Part shown: in pieces, positions 11,223 to 20,856 of the stretch
Position numbering within the stretch: the stretch's first letter is position 1
How the letters are laid out: each line of letters starts with the position of its first letter
Assembly: GCF_021166585.1 (NCBI RefSeq)
Contig: NZ_JAJOZE010000006.1
Span: 1 to 64,000 of the forward strand
From: Metabacillus kandeliae
Lineage (GTDB): Bacteria; Bacillota; Bacilli; Bacillales; Bacillaceae
Reading direction: 5' to 3'
Length of the DNA: 64,000 nt
Notes under the pieces: model-generated
The model's database searches: none
What the model saw: only the letters and a program-made list of their open reading frames with translations
Told to the model about the DNA's origin: nothing
Program-made: the position numbers and the translations under genes

Positions 11223-11251
11223 AATATAGTAGAAAAACGTCTTTTCGACAA
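11223..11251 (-). promoter_or_regulatory. Candidate dnaA promoter
   Basis: On the minus strand TTGTCG (11251-11246), a 17-bp spacer and TATATT (11228-11223), about 170 bases upstream of the dnaA start and next to the DnaA-box cluster, as expected for autoregulation. Confidence 0.5.
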
Positions 11252-11530
11252 CATCCACGGGCTGTGGACAACTAAAAGCACAGGGTGTTATCAATCTTTC
11301 CACACCTTATCCACAATCTGTGGATAAGCAAATGGAGAGCATGGTTTTTTCAGAGTGAAAACACAAATATAATATCAAACTTACTGAAGGCTTGCAAGAC
11401 ATCCTTCTGACTTATCCACACCAGGAACACCCTGTCGAAAAAACTTGTCCACAGGGGAAGATTTTGTGAAAATCCTGTCGATAAAGGGTGTGGATAACAC
11501 TTTTCGGCGCGAAAAAATATCCACAGGCCA
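11241..11530. promoter_or_regulatory. oriC: oriC DnaA-box cluster upstream of dnaA
   Basis: The dnaA-rpmH gap (11055-11656) has no gene but carries many DnaA boxes. Perfect copies: TTATCCACA at 11307-11315 and 11412-11420, TGTGGATAA at 11319-11327 and 11489-11497. Near matches: TGTGGACAA 11263-11271, TTGTCCACA 11445-11453, ATATCCACA 11517-11525. This is the upstream sub-origin; the second half lies between dnaA and dnaN. Confidence 0.92.
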
Positions 11531-11581
11531 GAAAAACACGCTGGGAAATAAATTTTTACCAAAAGAAATATTTTTATAGAG

Positions 11582-11611
11582 TTGACAATTTGCATGACTG
11601 TTCTCTATAAT
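11582..11611 (+). promoter_or_regulatory. rpmH promoter
   Basis: Perfect TTGACA (11582-11587) and perfect TATAAT (11606-11611) with an 18-bp spacer, 46 bases before the rpmH start. Confidence 0.85.
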
Positions 11612-11656
11612 CAAAAAGACTGTCTTAAACAGCTATTCCTCAGGGAGGTGCATATA

Positions 11657-11791
11657 ATGAAAAGAACTTATCAACCAAATAAACGCAAGCATAGCAAAGT
11701 TCACGGTTTCCGCAGCCGTATGAGTTCAGCGAACGGCCGCAAAGTATTGGCTCGCCGTCGCCGTAAAGGAAGAAAAGTATTATCCGCATAG
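11657..11791 (+). CDS. rpmH: 50S ribosomal protein L34
   Basis: A 44-residue, extremely basic ribosomal protein ([19 protein letters not shown]..., ending GRKVLSA), same length as in B. subtilis. The ATG at 11657 follows AGGGAGGTG. It is the first gene rightward from oriC and has a strong promoter. A partial terminator separates it from rnpA, which would keep rnpA expression lower. Confidence 0.98.
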   Translation: MKRTYQPNKRKHSKVHGFRSRMSSANGRKVLARRRRKGRKVLSA

Positions 11792-11792
11792 T

Positions 11793-11822
11793 CCACTGAA
11801 AACTGTCAGTGGTCTTTTTTTT
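11793..11822 (+). terminator. Terminator/attenuator between rpmH and rnpA
   Basis: Hairpin CCACTGA / TCAGTGG followed by TCTTTTTTTT, starting two bases after the rpmH stop. Since rnpA follows without a clear promoter, it probably allows partial read-through. Confidence 0.75.
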
Positions 11823-11973
11823 ACATGTCCTGCTAAGGCCAGGATGCCCGTTTACAAGGAAGAGGAATAAGAAATACTGTAGCTGGATCACAGTTGGAAT
11901 GGACATCCTGGAAACAGCGGGTAAACCAGTAGCCTGTTTGCCGAGGCGAAACAGGGATACCGGAGATGAGAAG

Positions 11974-12333
11974 ATGAAAAAAAGAAATCGAATTAAAAAA
12001 AATGATGATTTTCAAGCAGTGTTTAAAAAAGGGAAATCGATGGCCAACCGCCAATTTGTCATTTATATGCTGGACAACCATGAGGAAAAGGAATTCCGCC
12101 TCGGGCTTTCAGTCAGCAAAAAAATTGGAAATGCCGTCACCCGAAACAGAGTAAAACGCCTGATCCGCCAGATTTTCCAGGAGGAAAAGGAATCCTTGCA
12201 AACAGGCAGGGATTATATTGTCATCGCTAGGAAACCAGCGGCCGAAATGAGTTACGAAGAAGTAAAAAGCAGCTTGTTTCATCTTTTTAGAAAAACAAGC
12301 ATGCACAAAAAAAAGAAAAATCCGGGTTCTTAG
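11974..12333 (+). CDS. rnpA: Ribonuclease P protein component
   Basis: Basic protein cofactor of RNase P, which matures tRNA 5' ends. The 119 residues contain the family signature [19 protein letters not shown] (about residues 50-70) and the N-terminal [22 protein letters not shown]. The ATG at 11974 gives the family length and is preceded by GGAGATGAG; the frame stays open further upstream without homology. Gene order rpmH-rnpA-spoIIIJ-jag is conserved. Confidence 0.96.
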   Translation: MKKRNRIKKNDDFQAVFKKGKSMANRQFVIYMLDNHEEKEFRLGLSVSKKIGNAVTRNRVKRLIRQIFQEEKESLQTGRDYIVIARKPAAEMSYEEVKSSLFHLFRKTSMHKKKKNPGS

Positions 12334-12473
12334 ACCCGTTCATTAAATTGGTCTATCCATAAATTATTAGCCGGAATAGAAGACAGAATAAAGAAGGCCC
12401 GGCATGCCAGGCCCATACATATGGAAAATGAATTTTTACTATATGAAACTGATGTGTTAGGAGGAAATAAGGT

Positions 12474-13268
12474 TTGAAAAAGCGAATTCTTTTGCTTATC
12501 ATGCTTGTCGGACTAGTGTCCCTGCTTGCCGGTTGTACGGAAGTAAACCAGCCGATAACGGATAAAAGCACTGGTTTTTGGAATCAATACATCGTATATC
12601 CGCTTTCCCAGCTGATTATCTATGTAGCGAATCTCACAGGGGACTATGGGCTCTCGATTATCATCGTGACCATCCTCGTCCGTCTCGTCATCCTGCCATT
12701 AATGATTAAACAGCTGAAAAGCTCAAAAGCAATGCAGGATCTTCAGCCGGAAATGAAATTGCTGCGTGAGAAATACAGCTCAAAAGACCAGCAGACTCAG
12801 CAGAAGCTGCAAAAAGAAACGATGGAACTTTTCCAAAAGCACGGCGTTAACCCGCTTGCAGGATGCTTTCCATTAATTGTCCAAATGCCGGTCCTCATCG
12901 GCTTCTACCACGCAATTATGAGAACAAGAGCGATTGCGGAACACAGCTTCCTCTGGTTCGACCTTGGCCATAAGGATCCATATTACATCCTGCCGATAGT
13001 AGCCGGTGTAGCCACTTTTATTCAGCAAAAATTAATGATGGCCGGATCAGCCCAGCAAAATCCGCAAATGGCGATGATGCTTTGGCTCATGCCGATCATG
13101 ATTATCATTTTTGCCCTTAACTTCCCAGCGGCACTTTCATTGTACTGGGTAGTCGGAAACATCTTTATGATTCTTCAAACGCTGATTATTAATAAACCAA
13201 AGCTAAGAACCAGCCCAGATCCAGCACCGAATGCCAAACTGCAAAAAGCAGGAGGAAAGAAAAAGTGA
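12474..13268 (+). CDS. spoIIIJ: Membrane protein insertase SpoIIIJ (YidC1/Oxa1 family)
   Basis: A 264-residue membrane insertase that places proteins into the membrane with or without SecYEG and supports sigma-G activation during sporulation. It has a lipoprotein signal peptide with lipobox LLAGC (Cys about 21). The conserved core begins [25 protein letters not shown] and includes the hydrophilic-groove arginine (VRLV), a cytoplasmic coiled region (about 85-120) and further membrane segments. The tail is basic. The start is a TTG at 12474 after AGGAGG. It overlaps jag by 4 bases (GTGA). Confidence 0.95.
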   Translation: MKKRILLLIMLVGLVSLLAGCTEVNQPITDKSTGFWNQYIVYPLSQLIIYVANLTGDYGLSIIIVTILVRLVILPLMIKQLKSSKAMQDLQPEMKLLREKYSSKDQQTQQKLQKETMELFQKHGVNPLAGCFPLIVQMPVLIGFYHAIMRTRAIAEHSFLWFDLGHKDPYYILPIVAGVATFIQQKLMMAGSAQQNPQMAMMLWLMPIMIIIFALNFPAALSLYWVVGNIFMILQTLIINKPKLRTSPDPAPNAKLQKAGGKKK

Positions 13269-13891
13269 AAGAGATAACTGCTACCGGACTAACCGTCGAT
13301 GAAGCAGTACAATCCGCACTGAAAGATCTGAACGCTGAAAAAAGCGATGTAGAAATCCGTATTATAGACGAAGGCAAAAAGGGCTTTTTAGGCATATTCG
13401 GCCAAAAGCCCGCCATCGTCCATGTAAAATTGAAAAAAGATCCTGTCAAAGACACTGTCGTTTTTCTGAAGGATGTTATTGCGAAAATGGGTGTTGAAGC
13501 AGACATTTCCGTTAAGAAGGATGGCAGAGAAGTCACCTTCACTATTGAAGGAAGCAGCATCGCCACGCTGATCGGAAAAAGAGGCCAGACGCTGAATGCC
13601 CTGCAGTATTTGACACAGCTCGCTGCCAACAAGTGCTCAGATCACTATCTGCACGTTACAGTCGATGCTGAGGGCTATCGCTCCCGCAGGGAAGAAACCC
13701 TTATCCAGCTGGCCAACCGCCTCGCAGAACAAGCCATCAAAACAGCAAACGACGTCAAGCTCGAACCAATGCCAAGCAACGAAAGAAAAGTCATCCACGC
13801 CGCATTGGTCAAAAACAAAAAAATCAAAACCTACTCGGTCGGAGAAGAGCCTAAACGGCACCTTGTCATCTCCCCGGTAAACCGCCGCTGA
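13265..13891 (+). CDS. jag: RNA-binding protein Jag (KhpB)
   Basis: A 208-residue protein with three parts: Jag-N (residues 1-50, [21 protein letters not shown]), a KH domain with the GxxG-type loop [15 protein letters not shown] (about 103-117), and an R3H domain ending [14 protein letters not shown]...[12 protein letters not shown]. It forms a complex with KhpA and affects cell-wall and division genes in related Firmicutes. The GTG start overlaps the spoIIIJ stop, so the two are translationally coupled. Confidence 0.95.
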   Translation: MKEITATGLTVDEAVQSALKDLNAEKSDVEIRIIDEGKKGFLGIFGQKPAIVHVKLKKDPVKDTVVFLKDVIAKMGVEADISVKKDGREVTFTIEGSSIATLIGKRGQTLNALQYLTQLAANKCSDHYLHVTVDAEGYRSRREETLIQLANRLAEQAIKTANDVKLEPMPSNERKVIHAALVKNKKIKTYSVGEEPKRHLVISPVNRR

Positions 13892-13913
13892 ACGCTATAG
13901 CGGCGGTTTTTTT
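13880..13913 (+). terminator. Terminator of the rpmH-jag unit
   Basis: Hairpin ACCGCCGCT / AGCGGCGGT followed by TTTTTTT. The left arm overlaps the jag stop region. Confidence 0.9.
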
Positions 13914-14117
13914 ATTGGGAAAAGCAGCAGAGCTATAGTGAATGAAGAACCGTGCTGGGAGGCGGGACCTTCAAGACCTATAGATAATAAAGAGCCGTGC
14001 TGGAGAGCTTTTAGGGAGAAATTTAACGAAAAGAAGACAGTTTAGCGTTAATTTCGCCTAAAAACAGCCATTTTTTTTAGGCAGGAAGCAAAATGACCAG
14101 GTTTTAAGCGGAAAATT

Positions 14118-14300
14118 TGCCTGATACATGCGGGTTTTTAACATTTATTTGCAGGTTTTGAAGTTTTATATGCGGCTTTTGGATTTTTATATGCGGGTTT
14201 GGAAAATTTAAGTGCAGCTTTTTTCTGGATCTTGCGGGTTTTGCTTTTGATATGCGGGATTAAGGAAGCAGATGCGGGTTGGAGGGTTTATGTGCTGGTT
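14118..14300. repeat. Degenerate repeats phased at 20-21 bp
   Basis: Within the 1.1-kb gap between jag and mnmE, nine copies of a TGCGGG-like hexamer start at 14129, 14150, 14171, 14192, 14213, 14233, 14253, 14273 and 14293. Spacings are 21, 21, 21, 21, 20, 20, 20 and 20 bp. Copies are followed by T-rich stretches, giving units like TGCGGGTTTTGGATTTTTA. No ORF or terminator explains the pattern. It is not a CRISPR: units are too short and not separated by unique spacers. Confidence 0.8.
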
Positions 14301-14365
14301 CTGAGTGGATCTGGTTCGAAACGCTCTTAATTATGTTGTTTGTAATTTGAGCGTGCTCCGTTTTT

Positions 14366-14836
14366 CTAGTCATCCAGCTCCGGCGGCTAGCCCCTCGAGT
14401 CGCTTCAGAAAAACCAAAAAGTCAAACCCGGACTTTTCTGGTTTTTCCTCCAGCGCTTGTCGGGTCTGAACGAGCCCCTTGCGCTTTCGAATTGTCCAGC
14501 TCCGGCCGCTAGCCCCTCGAGTCACTTCACAAAAGTCCAAAAAGTCAAAGAACAGACTTTTCGGATTTTTGGGCCTGCGCTTTTCGAATTGTCCAGCTCC
14601 GCCTCCTAGCCCCTCGAGGTCATAAGCTGCTCATCCAGGAGAAGGGAAAACCGCCTTCTCCCGGCTGATCCTCTTATGCTTGTCGGGGCTAACCAGTCGG
14701 CTCCGCTTTTCTACTCATCCAGCTCCGGCGGCTAGCCCCTCGAGTCGCTTCAGAAAAACCAAAAAAGTCAAACCCGGACTTTTCTGGTTTTTCCTCCAGC
14801 GCTTGTCGGGGCTGAACGAGCCGCCTGCGCTTTAGT
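14366..14836. repeat. Array of four long hairpin (cruciform) intergenic repeats
   Basis: Four copies of a family of about 95-130 bp lie head to tail, near 14369-14490, 14491-14588, 14589-14716 and 14717-14836. Each opens with CCAGCTCC.GC.GCTAGCCCC and most close with GCTTGTCGGGGCTGAACGAG plus TGCGCTTT, so the arms can fold back. Copies 1, 2 and 4 carry an inner hairpin built on AAAAGTC..GACTTTT; copy 3 carries a different inner hairpin (CATAAGC...GCTTATG type). The second copy lacks most of the 3' arm. The same family recurs at 26500-26796. No transposase is present. Confidence 0.85.
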
Positions 14837-14846
14837 AATTATATTG

Positions 14847-14904
14847 TTATTCACATGTGGATAAGATAAAATAGGGACGAATTGTTGTCTTGGTTTGTGG
14901 ATAA
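14847..14904. promoter_or_regulatory. DnaA-box cluster upstream of mnmE
   Basis: TTATTCACA (14847-14855) directly followed by a perfect TGTGGATAA (14856-14864), and a second perfect TGTGGATAA at 14896-14904. In B. subtilis the jag-mnmE (thdF) gap is a known DnaA-binding region outside oriC, so the position is conserved. Confidence 0.7.
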
Positions 14905-15027
14905 GAATTCTGCTTCTTAATAACTTCCTTTTGTCTACTAGTTATGGTATCTTTAAAATTTGATGACTCCTCAATTAATTATCCTTTTCCTATAGATAGA
15001 ATTTTTTAAAGATGTGAGGTGAACAGA

Positions 15028-16413
15028 ATGGAATTTGATACAATTGCGGCGATTTCCACTCCGATGGGAGAGGGAGCCATTGCGATTGTCCGTTTGAGCG
15101 GGGATCAGGCACTTCAGATTGCAGACAGGCTTTTTAAAGGACCTGGCGGCAAAAGGCTTTCAGAGGTGCCATCCCATACCATTCATTATGGAAATATCAT
15201 GGAAGAGATCACGGGCCGTGCGGTGGAGGAAGTGATGGTTTCTGTGATGAAGGGCCCCCGGACGTTTACGAGAGAAGATGTGGTGGAGATTAATTGCCAC
15301 GGCGGCATTGTTTCAGTGAATAAAGTGCTGCAGCTTGCGCTGGATGCTGGCGCGCGCCTTGCAGAGCCTGGAGAGTTTACAAAGCGGGCCTTTTTGAATG
15401 GGCGAATTGATTTGTCCCAGGCTGAAGGTGTCATGGATTTAATCAGGGCGAAAACGGATAAAGCGATGAATGTTGCTCTTGGCCAGATGGAAGGCCGTCT
15501 TTCCAAGCTGGTGCGCTCGCTTCGCCAGGAAATCCTTGAAACGCTGGCTCACGTAGAAGTAAATATAGATTACCCTGAGTATGATGATGTGGAAGAAATG
15601 ACGCATCATATGCTGGTTGAAAAGGCTTCTAAAGTAAAAAACGAGCTTGAAAAGCTTTTACAAACGGCTGAACAGGGAAAAATATTAAGAGAAGGCCTTT
15701 CCACTGTTATTATTGGAAGACCAAACGTTGGAAAGTCATCACTTTTAAACAGTCTTGTGCATGAGGCGAAAGCGATTGTGACAGATATCCCTGGTACAAC
15801 ACGGGATGTGATTGAAGAATACGTCAGTGTGAGAGGCGTGCCTCTCCGTCTTGTTGATACAGCAGGAATCCGCGAGACAGAGGACATTGTAGAGCGGATC
15901 GGTGTTGAAAGATCCCGTCAGGTCCTGAAAGAGGCGGATCTCATTCTGCTTGTGCTGAATTCAAGCGAAGAGCTCTCAAAAGAAGATGAGCATCTTTTTG
16001 AAGCTGTGAAGGACATGGATGTTATCGTGATTGCGAATAAGACCGACTTGCCGCAAAAGCTCGAGATGAGCAAAGTAGAGATGCTTGCAGCCGGAAATCC
16101 GATTGTGGCTACTTCTCTTAAAGAGGAAGAAGGCATTGATAAGCTTGAGGAAGCGATTCAGTCGCTTTTCTTTTCAGGAAGCATCCAGGCAGATGATGCA
16201 ACGTTTGTTTCAAATTCACGGCACATTGCCTTGATTCGGCAAGCGAAAAAAGCAATTGATGATGCTTTGAACGGCATTGAAATGGATATTCCGATTGATA
16301 TGGTTCAAATAGATATGACGCGCGCATGGGAAATTCTCGGTGAGATTATTGGAGATTCTGTGCACGAGAGTTTAATTGATCAATTATTTTCACAGTTTTG
16401 CCTTGGGAAATAA
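15028..16413 (+). CDS. mnmE: tRNA modification GTPase MnmE
   Basis: With MnmG it installs the carboxymethylaminomethyl group on U34 of certain tRNAs. The 461 residues comprise an N-terminal tetrahydrofolate-binding domain, a helical domain and an inserted G domain with [27 protein letters not shown] and NKTDL. The C-terminus carries the conserved Cys (FCLGK). The ATG at 15028 was chosen because GAGGTG ends about 8 bases upstream; the GTG at 15019 lies within that site. It is followed 23 bases later by mnmG. Confidence 0.97.
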   Translation: MEFDTIAAISTPMGEGAIAIVRLSGDQALQIADRLFKGPGGKRLSEVPSHTIHYGNIMEEITGRAVEEVMVSVMKGPRTFTREDVVEINCHGGIVSVNKVLQLALDAGARLAEPGEFTKRAFLNGRIDLSQAEGVMDLIRAKTDKAMNVALGQMEGRLSKLVRSLRQEILETLAHVEVNIDYPEYDDVEEMTHHMLVEKASKVKNELEKLLQTAEQGKILREGLSTVIIGRPNVGKSSLLNSLVHEAKAIVTDIPGTTRDVIEEYVSVRGVPLRLVDTAGIRETEDIVERIGVERSRQVLKEADLILLVLNSSEELSKEDEHLFEAVKDMDVIVIANKTDLPQKLEMSKVEMLAAGNPIVATSLKEEEGIDKLEEAIQSLFFSGSIQADDATFVSNSRHIALIRQAKKAIDDALNGIEMDIPIDMVQIDMTRAWEILGEIIGDSVHESLIDQLFSQFCLGK

Positions 16414-16436
16414 CATATATTTAGGAGGGAACAGCA

Positions 16437-18326
16437 GTGGCATACCACGCAGGAAGTTATGATGTGATAGTGGTAGGTGCTGGCCATGCAGGTGTTGAGG
16501 CCGGTCTTGCATCCGCAAGGCTTGGCGCGAAAACACTGGTACTGACCATCAACTTGGATATGGTCGCTTTTATGCCTTGCAATCCGTCAGTCGGCGGTCC
16601 TGCAAAAGGAATCGTCGTCCGCGAAATTGATGCGCTCGGCGGAGAAATGGGCAGAAACATTGATAAAACCCATATACAAATGAGAATGCTGAATACAGGG
16701 AAGGGTCCTGCTGTGCGTGCCTTAAGGGCACAGGCAGATAAATTCCTTTATCAGAATGAAATGAAAAAAACGATGGAGAACGAGCCGAACCTGACCTTAA
16801 TGCAGGGAATGGTAGAGCGTTTGATCGTGGAAGACGGCGTATGCAAAGGTGTTACAACACTGACTGGTGCAGAATATCGGTCCAATACAGTTGTTCTGAC
16901 AACAGGTACGTTCTTAAGAGGCCGCATTATCCTTGGCGAGCTTTCTTATTCAAGCGGTCCGAACAACCAGCAGCCATCCATTACGCTTTCAGAACACTTG
17001 GAAGAGCTTGGCTTTGACCTTGTCCGCTTTAAAACCGGAACGCCTCCGCGTGTTGACAGCAAAACGATTGATTACAGCAAAACGGAAATTCAGCCTGGCG
17101 ATGAAGAGCCAAGAGCTTTTTCCTATGAAACAACAAAATATATTACAGACCAGCTTCCATGCTGGCTGACCTATACGAGTGAAGATACCCACAAAATCAT
17201 TGATGCAAACCTTCACCGTTCACCTATGTATTCAGGCATGATCAAAGGAACAGGGCCGCGCTACTGTCCTTCTATTGAAGATAAAGTGGTGCGTTTTAAT
17301 GACAAACCCCGCCATCAGATTTTCCTTGAGCCAGAAGGCCGGAATACTGAGGAAGTATATGTGCAGGGACTCTCTACAAGTCTTCCGGAGGATGTGCAGA
17401 AAGACATTTTAAGCACAATCCCCGGCCTTGAAAATGTTCAAATGATGCGTCCGGGCTATGCGATTGAATATGATGCGATCGTTCCTACACAATTATGGCC
17501 GACGCTTGAGACGAAGCGGGTGCCTGGTCTGTTCACAGCTGGACAAATTAACGGAACATCAGGCTACGAAGAAGCAGCAGGACAAGGTATTATGGCAGGC
17601 ATTAACGCAGGCCTGAAAGCTTTAGGAAAAGAAGAACTGATCCTTGCCCGTTCTGATGCCTACATCGGCGTTCTGATTGATGATCTTGTTACAAAAGGAA
17701 CGAGCGAGCCTTATCGCTTGCTGACTTCCAGAGCCGAATACCGTCTTCTTCTCCGCCATGACAATGCTGATCTTCGTTTAACGGAAATCGGCCATAAAAT
17801 CGGCATGATTAAAGAAGATCGCTATAACAGGTTCCTTGTTAAAAAAGAAGCCGTTGAAAATGAAAAAGCACGTCTTCTTTCTACTATTTTAAAACCGTCA
17901 AAAGAAGTGCAGGAAGTGATTGTGTCTTCAGGCGGCAGTGAATTGAAGGACGGCATCAGGGCTTCCGATCTTATGAAGCGTCCTGAAATGAATTACAGCC
18001 ACATCAGGCTCCTTGCTCCTGCAGATGAAGAAATCAGTGCAGAGGTTGCCGAGCAGGTTGAAATACAGATTAAATATGAGGGATACATTGAAAAATCCCT
18101 GCAGCAGGTTGAGAAGCTGAAGAAAATGGAAAACAAAAAAATCCCTGAAAACATTGACTACGATGCAATTTCAAGTTTAGCATCTGAAGCAAGACAAAAA
18201 CTGAAGCAGGTTCGCCCGCTGTCTGTTGCTCAGGCTTCCAGAATTTCAGGCGTTAACCCTGCAGACGTCTCCATATTGCTTGTGTATTTGGAGCAGGGCA
18301 AAATTGCACGGGTATCTAACGAATAA
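16437..18326 (+). CDS. mnmG: tRNA uridine-5-carboxymethylaminomethyl synthesis enzyme MnmG (GidA)
   Basis: FAD-dependent partner of MnmE. The 629 residues start at a GTG (16437) after AGGAGGG. The dinucleotide-binding motif is [11 protein letters not shown] near residues 12-22. Family signatures include [40 protein letters not shown] and [16 protein letters not shown]. The C-terminal helical domain, which binds MnmE and tRNA, is complete. Confidence 0.98.
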   Translation: MAYHAGSYDVIVVGAGHAGVEAGLASARLGAKTLVLTINLDMVAFMPCNPSVGGPAKGIVVREIDALGGEMGRNIDKTHIQMRMLNTGKGPAVRALRAQADKFLYQNEMKKTMENEPNLTLMQGMVERLIVEDGVCKGVTTLTGAEYRSNTVVLTTGTFLRGRIILGELSYSSGPNNQQPSITLSEHLEELGFDLVRFKTGTPPRVDSKTIDYSKTEIQPGDEEPRAFSYETTKYITDQLPCWLTYTSEDTHKIIDANLHRSPMYSGMIKGTGPRYCPSIEDKVVRFNDKPRHQIFLEPEGRNTEEVYVQGLSTSLPEDVQKDILSTIPGLENVQMMRPGYAIEYDAIVPTQLWPTLETKRVPGLFTAGQINGTSGYEEAAGQGIMAGINAGLKALGKEELILARSDAYIGVLIDDLVTKGTSEPYRLLTSRAEYRLLLRHDNADLRLTEIGHKIGMIKEDRYNRFLVKKEAVENEKARLLSTILKPSKEVQEVIVSSGGSELKDGIRASDLMKRPEMNYSHIRLLAPADEEISAEVAEQVEIQIKYEGYIEKSLQQVEKLKKMENKKIPENIDYDAISSLASEARQKLKQVRPLSVAQASRISGVNPADVSILLVYLEQGKIARVSNE

Positions 18327-18349
18327 CATTGTCAGGAAAGGTTTTGGTT

Positions 18350-19066
18350 ATGGAGCTGTCAAACTTACAAGAAATGCTGCAGGAGAAAGGGATTTCCCTT
18401 TCTCAGCAGCAGCTTTCCCAATTTGATAAGTACTATGAACTGCTGGTTGAATGGAACGAAAAAATGAATCTGACTTCTATTACCGATCGGGAAGAAGTCA
18501 TCCTCAAGCATTTTTACGACTCTGTTTCTGCTGCGTTTTACTTTGATTTCAAAAAGCCGCTGTCTCTCTGCGACGTAGGAGCTGGAGCCGGTTTTCCAAG
18601 CATTCCGATAAAAATCTGTTTCCCGGAGCTCTCTGTGACCATTGTCGATTCTCTAAACAAAAGAATTACCTTTTTAGAGAATCTGGCGAATGAACTCGGA
18701 TTGTCGAATGTCTCCTTCCGCCATGACAGGGCAGAAACATTCGGGCAGAACAAAGCCTATCGGGAAAAATTTGATGTTGTCACGGCGCGGGCGGTAGCGA
18801 GAATGTCCGTTTTAAGCGAACTCTGCCTGCCACTAGTGAAAAAGGGCGGTTCTTTCATCGCGATGAAAGCTGCTTCTGCCAATGAAGAGCTGAAGGCTGC
18901 TGAAAAAGCGATCGCAGTCCTGGGAGGAAAGGTTGAAAAAAGCCACTCCTTTGAACTGCCGATTGAAAAAAGCGACCGGAGCATCATCATTATTCATAAG
19001 TCTAAATCAACGCCTGCGAAATATCCCCGCAAGCCAGGAACTCCGAACAAAACGCCGATCGAATAG
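18350..19066 (+). CDS. rsmG: 16S rRNA (guanine527-N7)-methyltransferase RsmG
   Basis: SAM-dependent methyltransferase of the 530 loop of 16S rRNA; loss gives low-level streptomycin resistance in relatives. The 238 residues include motif [31 protein letters not shown], and [24 protein letters not shown]. The C-terminus has the Bacillus-type [15 protein letters not shown] tail. I chose the ATG at 18350 (AGGAAAGG upstream, family length); a TTG at 18329 is possible. Confidence 0.96.
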   Translation: MELSNLQEMLQEKGISLSQQQLSQFDKYYELLVEWNEKMNLTSITDREEVILKHFYDSVSAAFYFDFKKPLSLCDVGAGAGFPSIPIKICFPELSVTIVDSLNKRITFLENLANELGLSNVSFRHDRAETFGQNKAYREKFDVVTARAVARMSVLSELCLPLVKKGGSFIAMKAASANEELKAAEKAIAVLGGKVEKSHSFELPIEKSDRSIIIIHKSKSTPAKYPRKPGTPNKTPIE

Positions 19067-19168
19067 TTCGGGACATAACAAAAATTGGTTTTGGGAGCCG
19101 GCTATGCAGGAATCAAAAGCAGGCAGATAGAATTATAAATTGGTAGTTTCAAAAGGTGGTGTAGGGAC

Positions 19169-20038
19169 ATGAAGCATCCGTTTTCTCGTTTCTTCGGATC
19201 AGGAGAAAAGGAAACAGAACAATTTCAGGAAGAAAACGAACTCGAAGAAGTTGCAGAAGCTGTATCAGATAGAGACGAAGTGAAGCAAATACCCGTTCAT
19301 GACATAATCCCAAACCGTTTCCAGCCGCGGACTATTTTTGCGGATGAAAAAATAGAAGAGCTGGCCATGACAATCAGAACACACGGCATCATCCAGCCAA
19401 TCGTTGTCAGAGAAGCTGACGGCCAATTCGAACTGATTGCCGGCGAACGCCGCTGGCGCGCCGTCCAAAAATTAGAATGGGAAACCATTCCTGCCCTTGT
19501 AAAGGATTTCAGTGATACAGAAACAGCGTCCGTGGCCCTGATTGAAAACCTTCAGCGGGAGGAGCTTTCTGCCATAGAAGAAGCCCTTGCTTATGCAAAG
19601 CTGCTTGAGCTTCATCAGCTAACACAGGAAGCACTGGCGCAGCGCCTTGGAAAAGGACAGTCCACTGTAGCCAACAAGCTTCGCTTGCTGAAGCTGCCTC
19701 AGGAGGTGCAGGATGCGCTTCTTCAGAAAAAATTGACAGAACGGCATGCAAGAGCGCTTATTCCATTAAAGCTGCCTGATCTCCAGATCAAGCTATTGGA
19801 AGAAATAGTTGAAAAGCAGCTCAACGTGAAGCAAACAGAAGACCGTGTCGTAAAAATGCTCGAAAAGGACCAGCCTAAGCCCAAGCCAAAGCGAAAAGCC
19901 TTTTCCCGTGATACCCGCATAGCCATGAACACCATCCGTCAATCCCTCACAATGGTTGCGGACACCGGCGTCAAAATAAACGCGGAAGAAGAAGAATTTG
20001 AAGAATTTATTCAATTCACGATCCGCATTCCGAAGTAA
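19169..20038 (+). CDS. noc: Nucleoid occlusion protein Noc
   Basis: ParB-like CTPase that binds dispersed Noc sites and the membrane and blocks FtsZ assembly over the chromosome. The 289 residues begin with an amphipathic segment ([14 protein letters not shown]), consistent with Noc's membrane-targeting helix, then an acidic linker, the ParB/CTP domain with [11 protein letters not shown] and [14 protein letters not shown], a helix-turn-helix region ([23 protein letters not shown]) and a C-terminal dimer domain. Position between rsmG and soj separates it from its paralogue Spo0J. Confidence 0.95.
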   Translation: MKHPFSRFFGSGEKETEQFQEENELEEVAEAVSDRDEVKQIPVHDIIPNRFQPRTIFADEKIEELAMTIRTHGIIQPIVVREADGQFELIAGERRWRAVQKLEWETIPALVKDFSDTETASVALIENLQREELSAIEEALAYAKLLELHQLTQEALAQRLGKGQSTVANKLRLLKLPQEVQDALLQKKLTERHARALIPLKLPDLQIKLLEEIVEKQLNVKQTEDRVVKMLEKDQPKPKPKRKAFSRDTRIAMNTIRQSLTMVADTGVKINAEEEEFEEFIQFTIRIPK

Positions 20039-20067
20039 CTCTCCCCTTTTTGCGGAGAGTTTTTCTT
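20038..20067 (+). terminator. noc terminator
   Basis: Hairpin ACTCTCC / GGAGAGT followed by TTTTTCTTTTT, starting at the noc stop codon. Confidence 0.85.
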
Positions 20068-20100
20068 TTTGGAAGCATGGGGACGGTTCTCGTGCTTCCT

Positions 20101-20625
20101 TTTTTGAGAATATAAGAGCCGGTTTCGTGAAATTGTGCGCTCTATTCGGGAATATGAAGCTTGGTTTCGGGAATATGGCGCGGTGCAGAGTTCGGAAAAT
20201 ACCTTTTCCCTTTGTGAAAGTGAATTTTACGGAATTATTTACTGCGGAAGATTCTCAGTATGGCCCAAAACTGTAGCTGGCTCTTTGTAACCGGCCATTC
20301 GGGAAAATAGAAGCTTTTTTTGAGAATATAAGAGCCGGTTTCGTGAAATTGTGCGCTCTATTCGGGAATATGAAGCTTGGTTTCGGGAATATGGCGCGGT
20401 GCAGAGTTCGGAAAATACCTTTTCCCTTTGTGAAAGTGAATTTTACGGATTTATATAGTGCGGAAGATTCTCAGTATGGCTCAAAACTGTGGCTGGCTCT
20501 TTGTAACCGGCTATTCGGGAAAATAGAAGCCTTTTTTGAGAATATAAGAGCCGGTTTCGTGAAATTGTGCGCTCTATTCGGGAATATGAAGCTTGGTTTC
20601 GGGAATATGGCGTGGTGAAGAGTTC
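20101..20625. repeat. 216-bp tandem repeat, about 2.4 copies
   Basis: The 817-bp gap between noc and soj is filled by a direct repeat. The marker GAGAATATAAGAGCCGG begins at 20106, 20322 and 20538, exactly 216 bp apart; the third copy is partial. Copies are more than 90% identical by eye. Each is itself made of degenerate units of about 21 bp built on TTCGGGAATAT. Because 216 is divisible by three, the repeat creates matching open frames, but these lack ribosome binding sites and are interrupted, so I do not call genes. From 20640 to 20820 I see only a probable promoter region for soj. Confidence 0.85.
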
Positions 20626-20856
20626 ATAAAATGTCTTTTCCCTCTGCAAAAGTGGATTTTGCCGCTCTCTGTATGGAGTGAGAGCCTAGGCTCTTTTATA
20701 CCAATCCCTCCTAAATCTCCTCCACCCACCGACCGACAGAAAATCTGCCATTTCAACGAAAATTTTGTAGACGTAAACCACAAATTTCCTGCGCTTTTTT
20801 GTTAAAATAGAAAGATGACAGAATGGTTTTATTGAATGTCGAAAGCAGGTGGCTTC

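Noticed and set aside
11073-11614. Minus-strand ORFs in the oriC region
   Set aside because: They run through DnaA boxes and the rpmH promoter, with low-complexity composition and no RBS.
14118-14300. CRISPR array
   Set aside because: Units are 20-21 bp in total with degenerate sequence and no unique spacers or cas genes.
19998-20618. ORFs of 92 and 91 aa within the 216-bp repeat
   Set aside because: Similarity between them is due to the DNA repeat; frames are interrupted and have no RBS.
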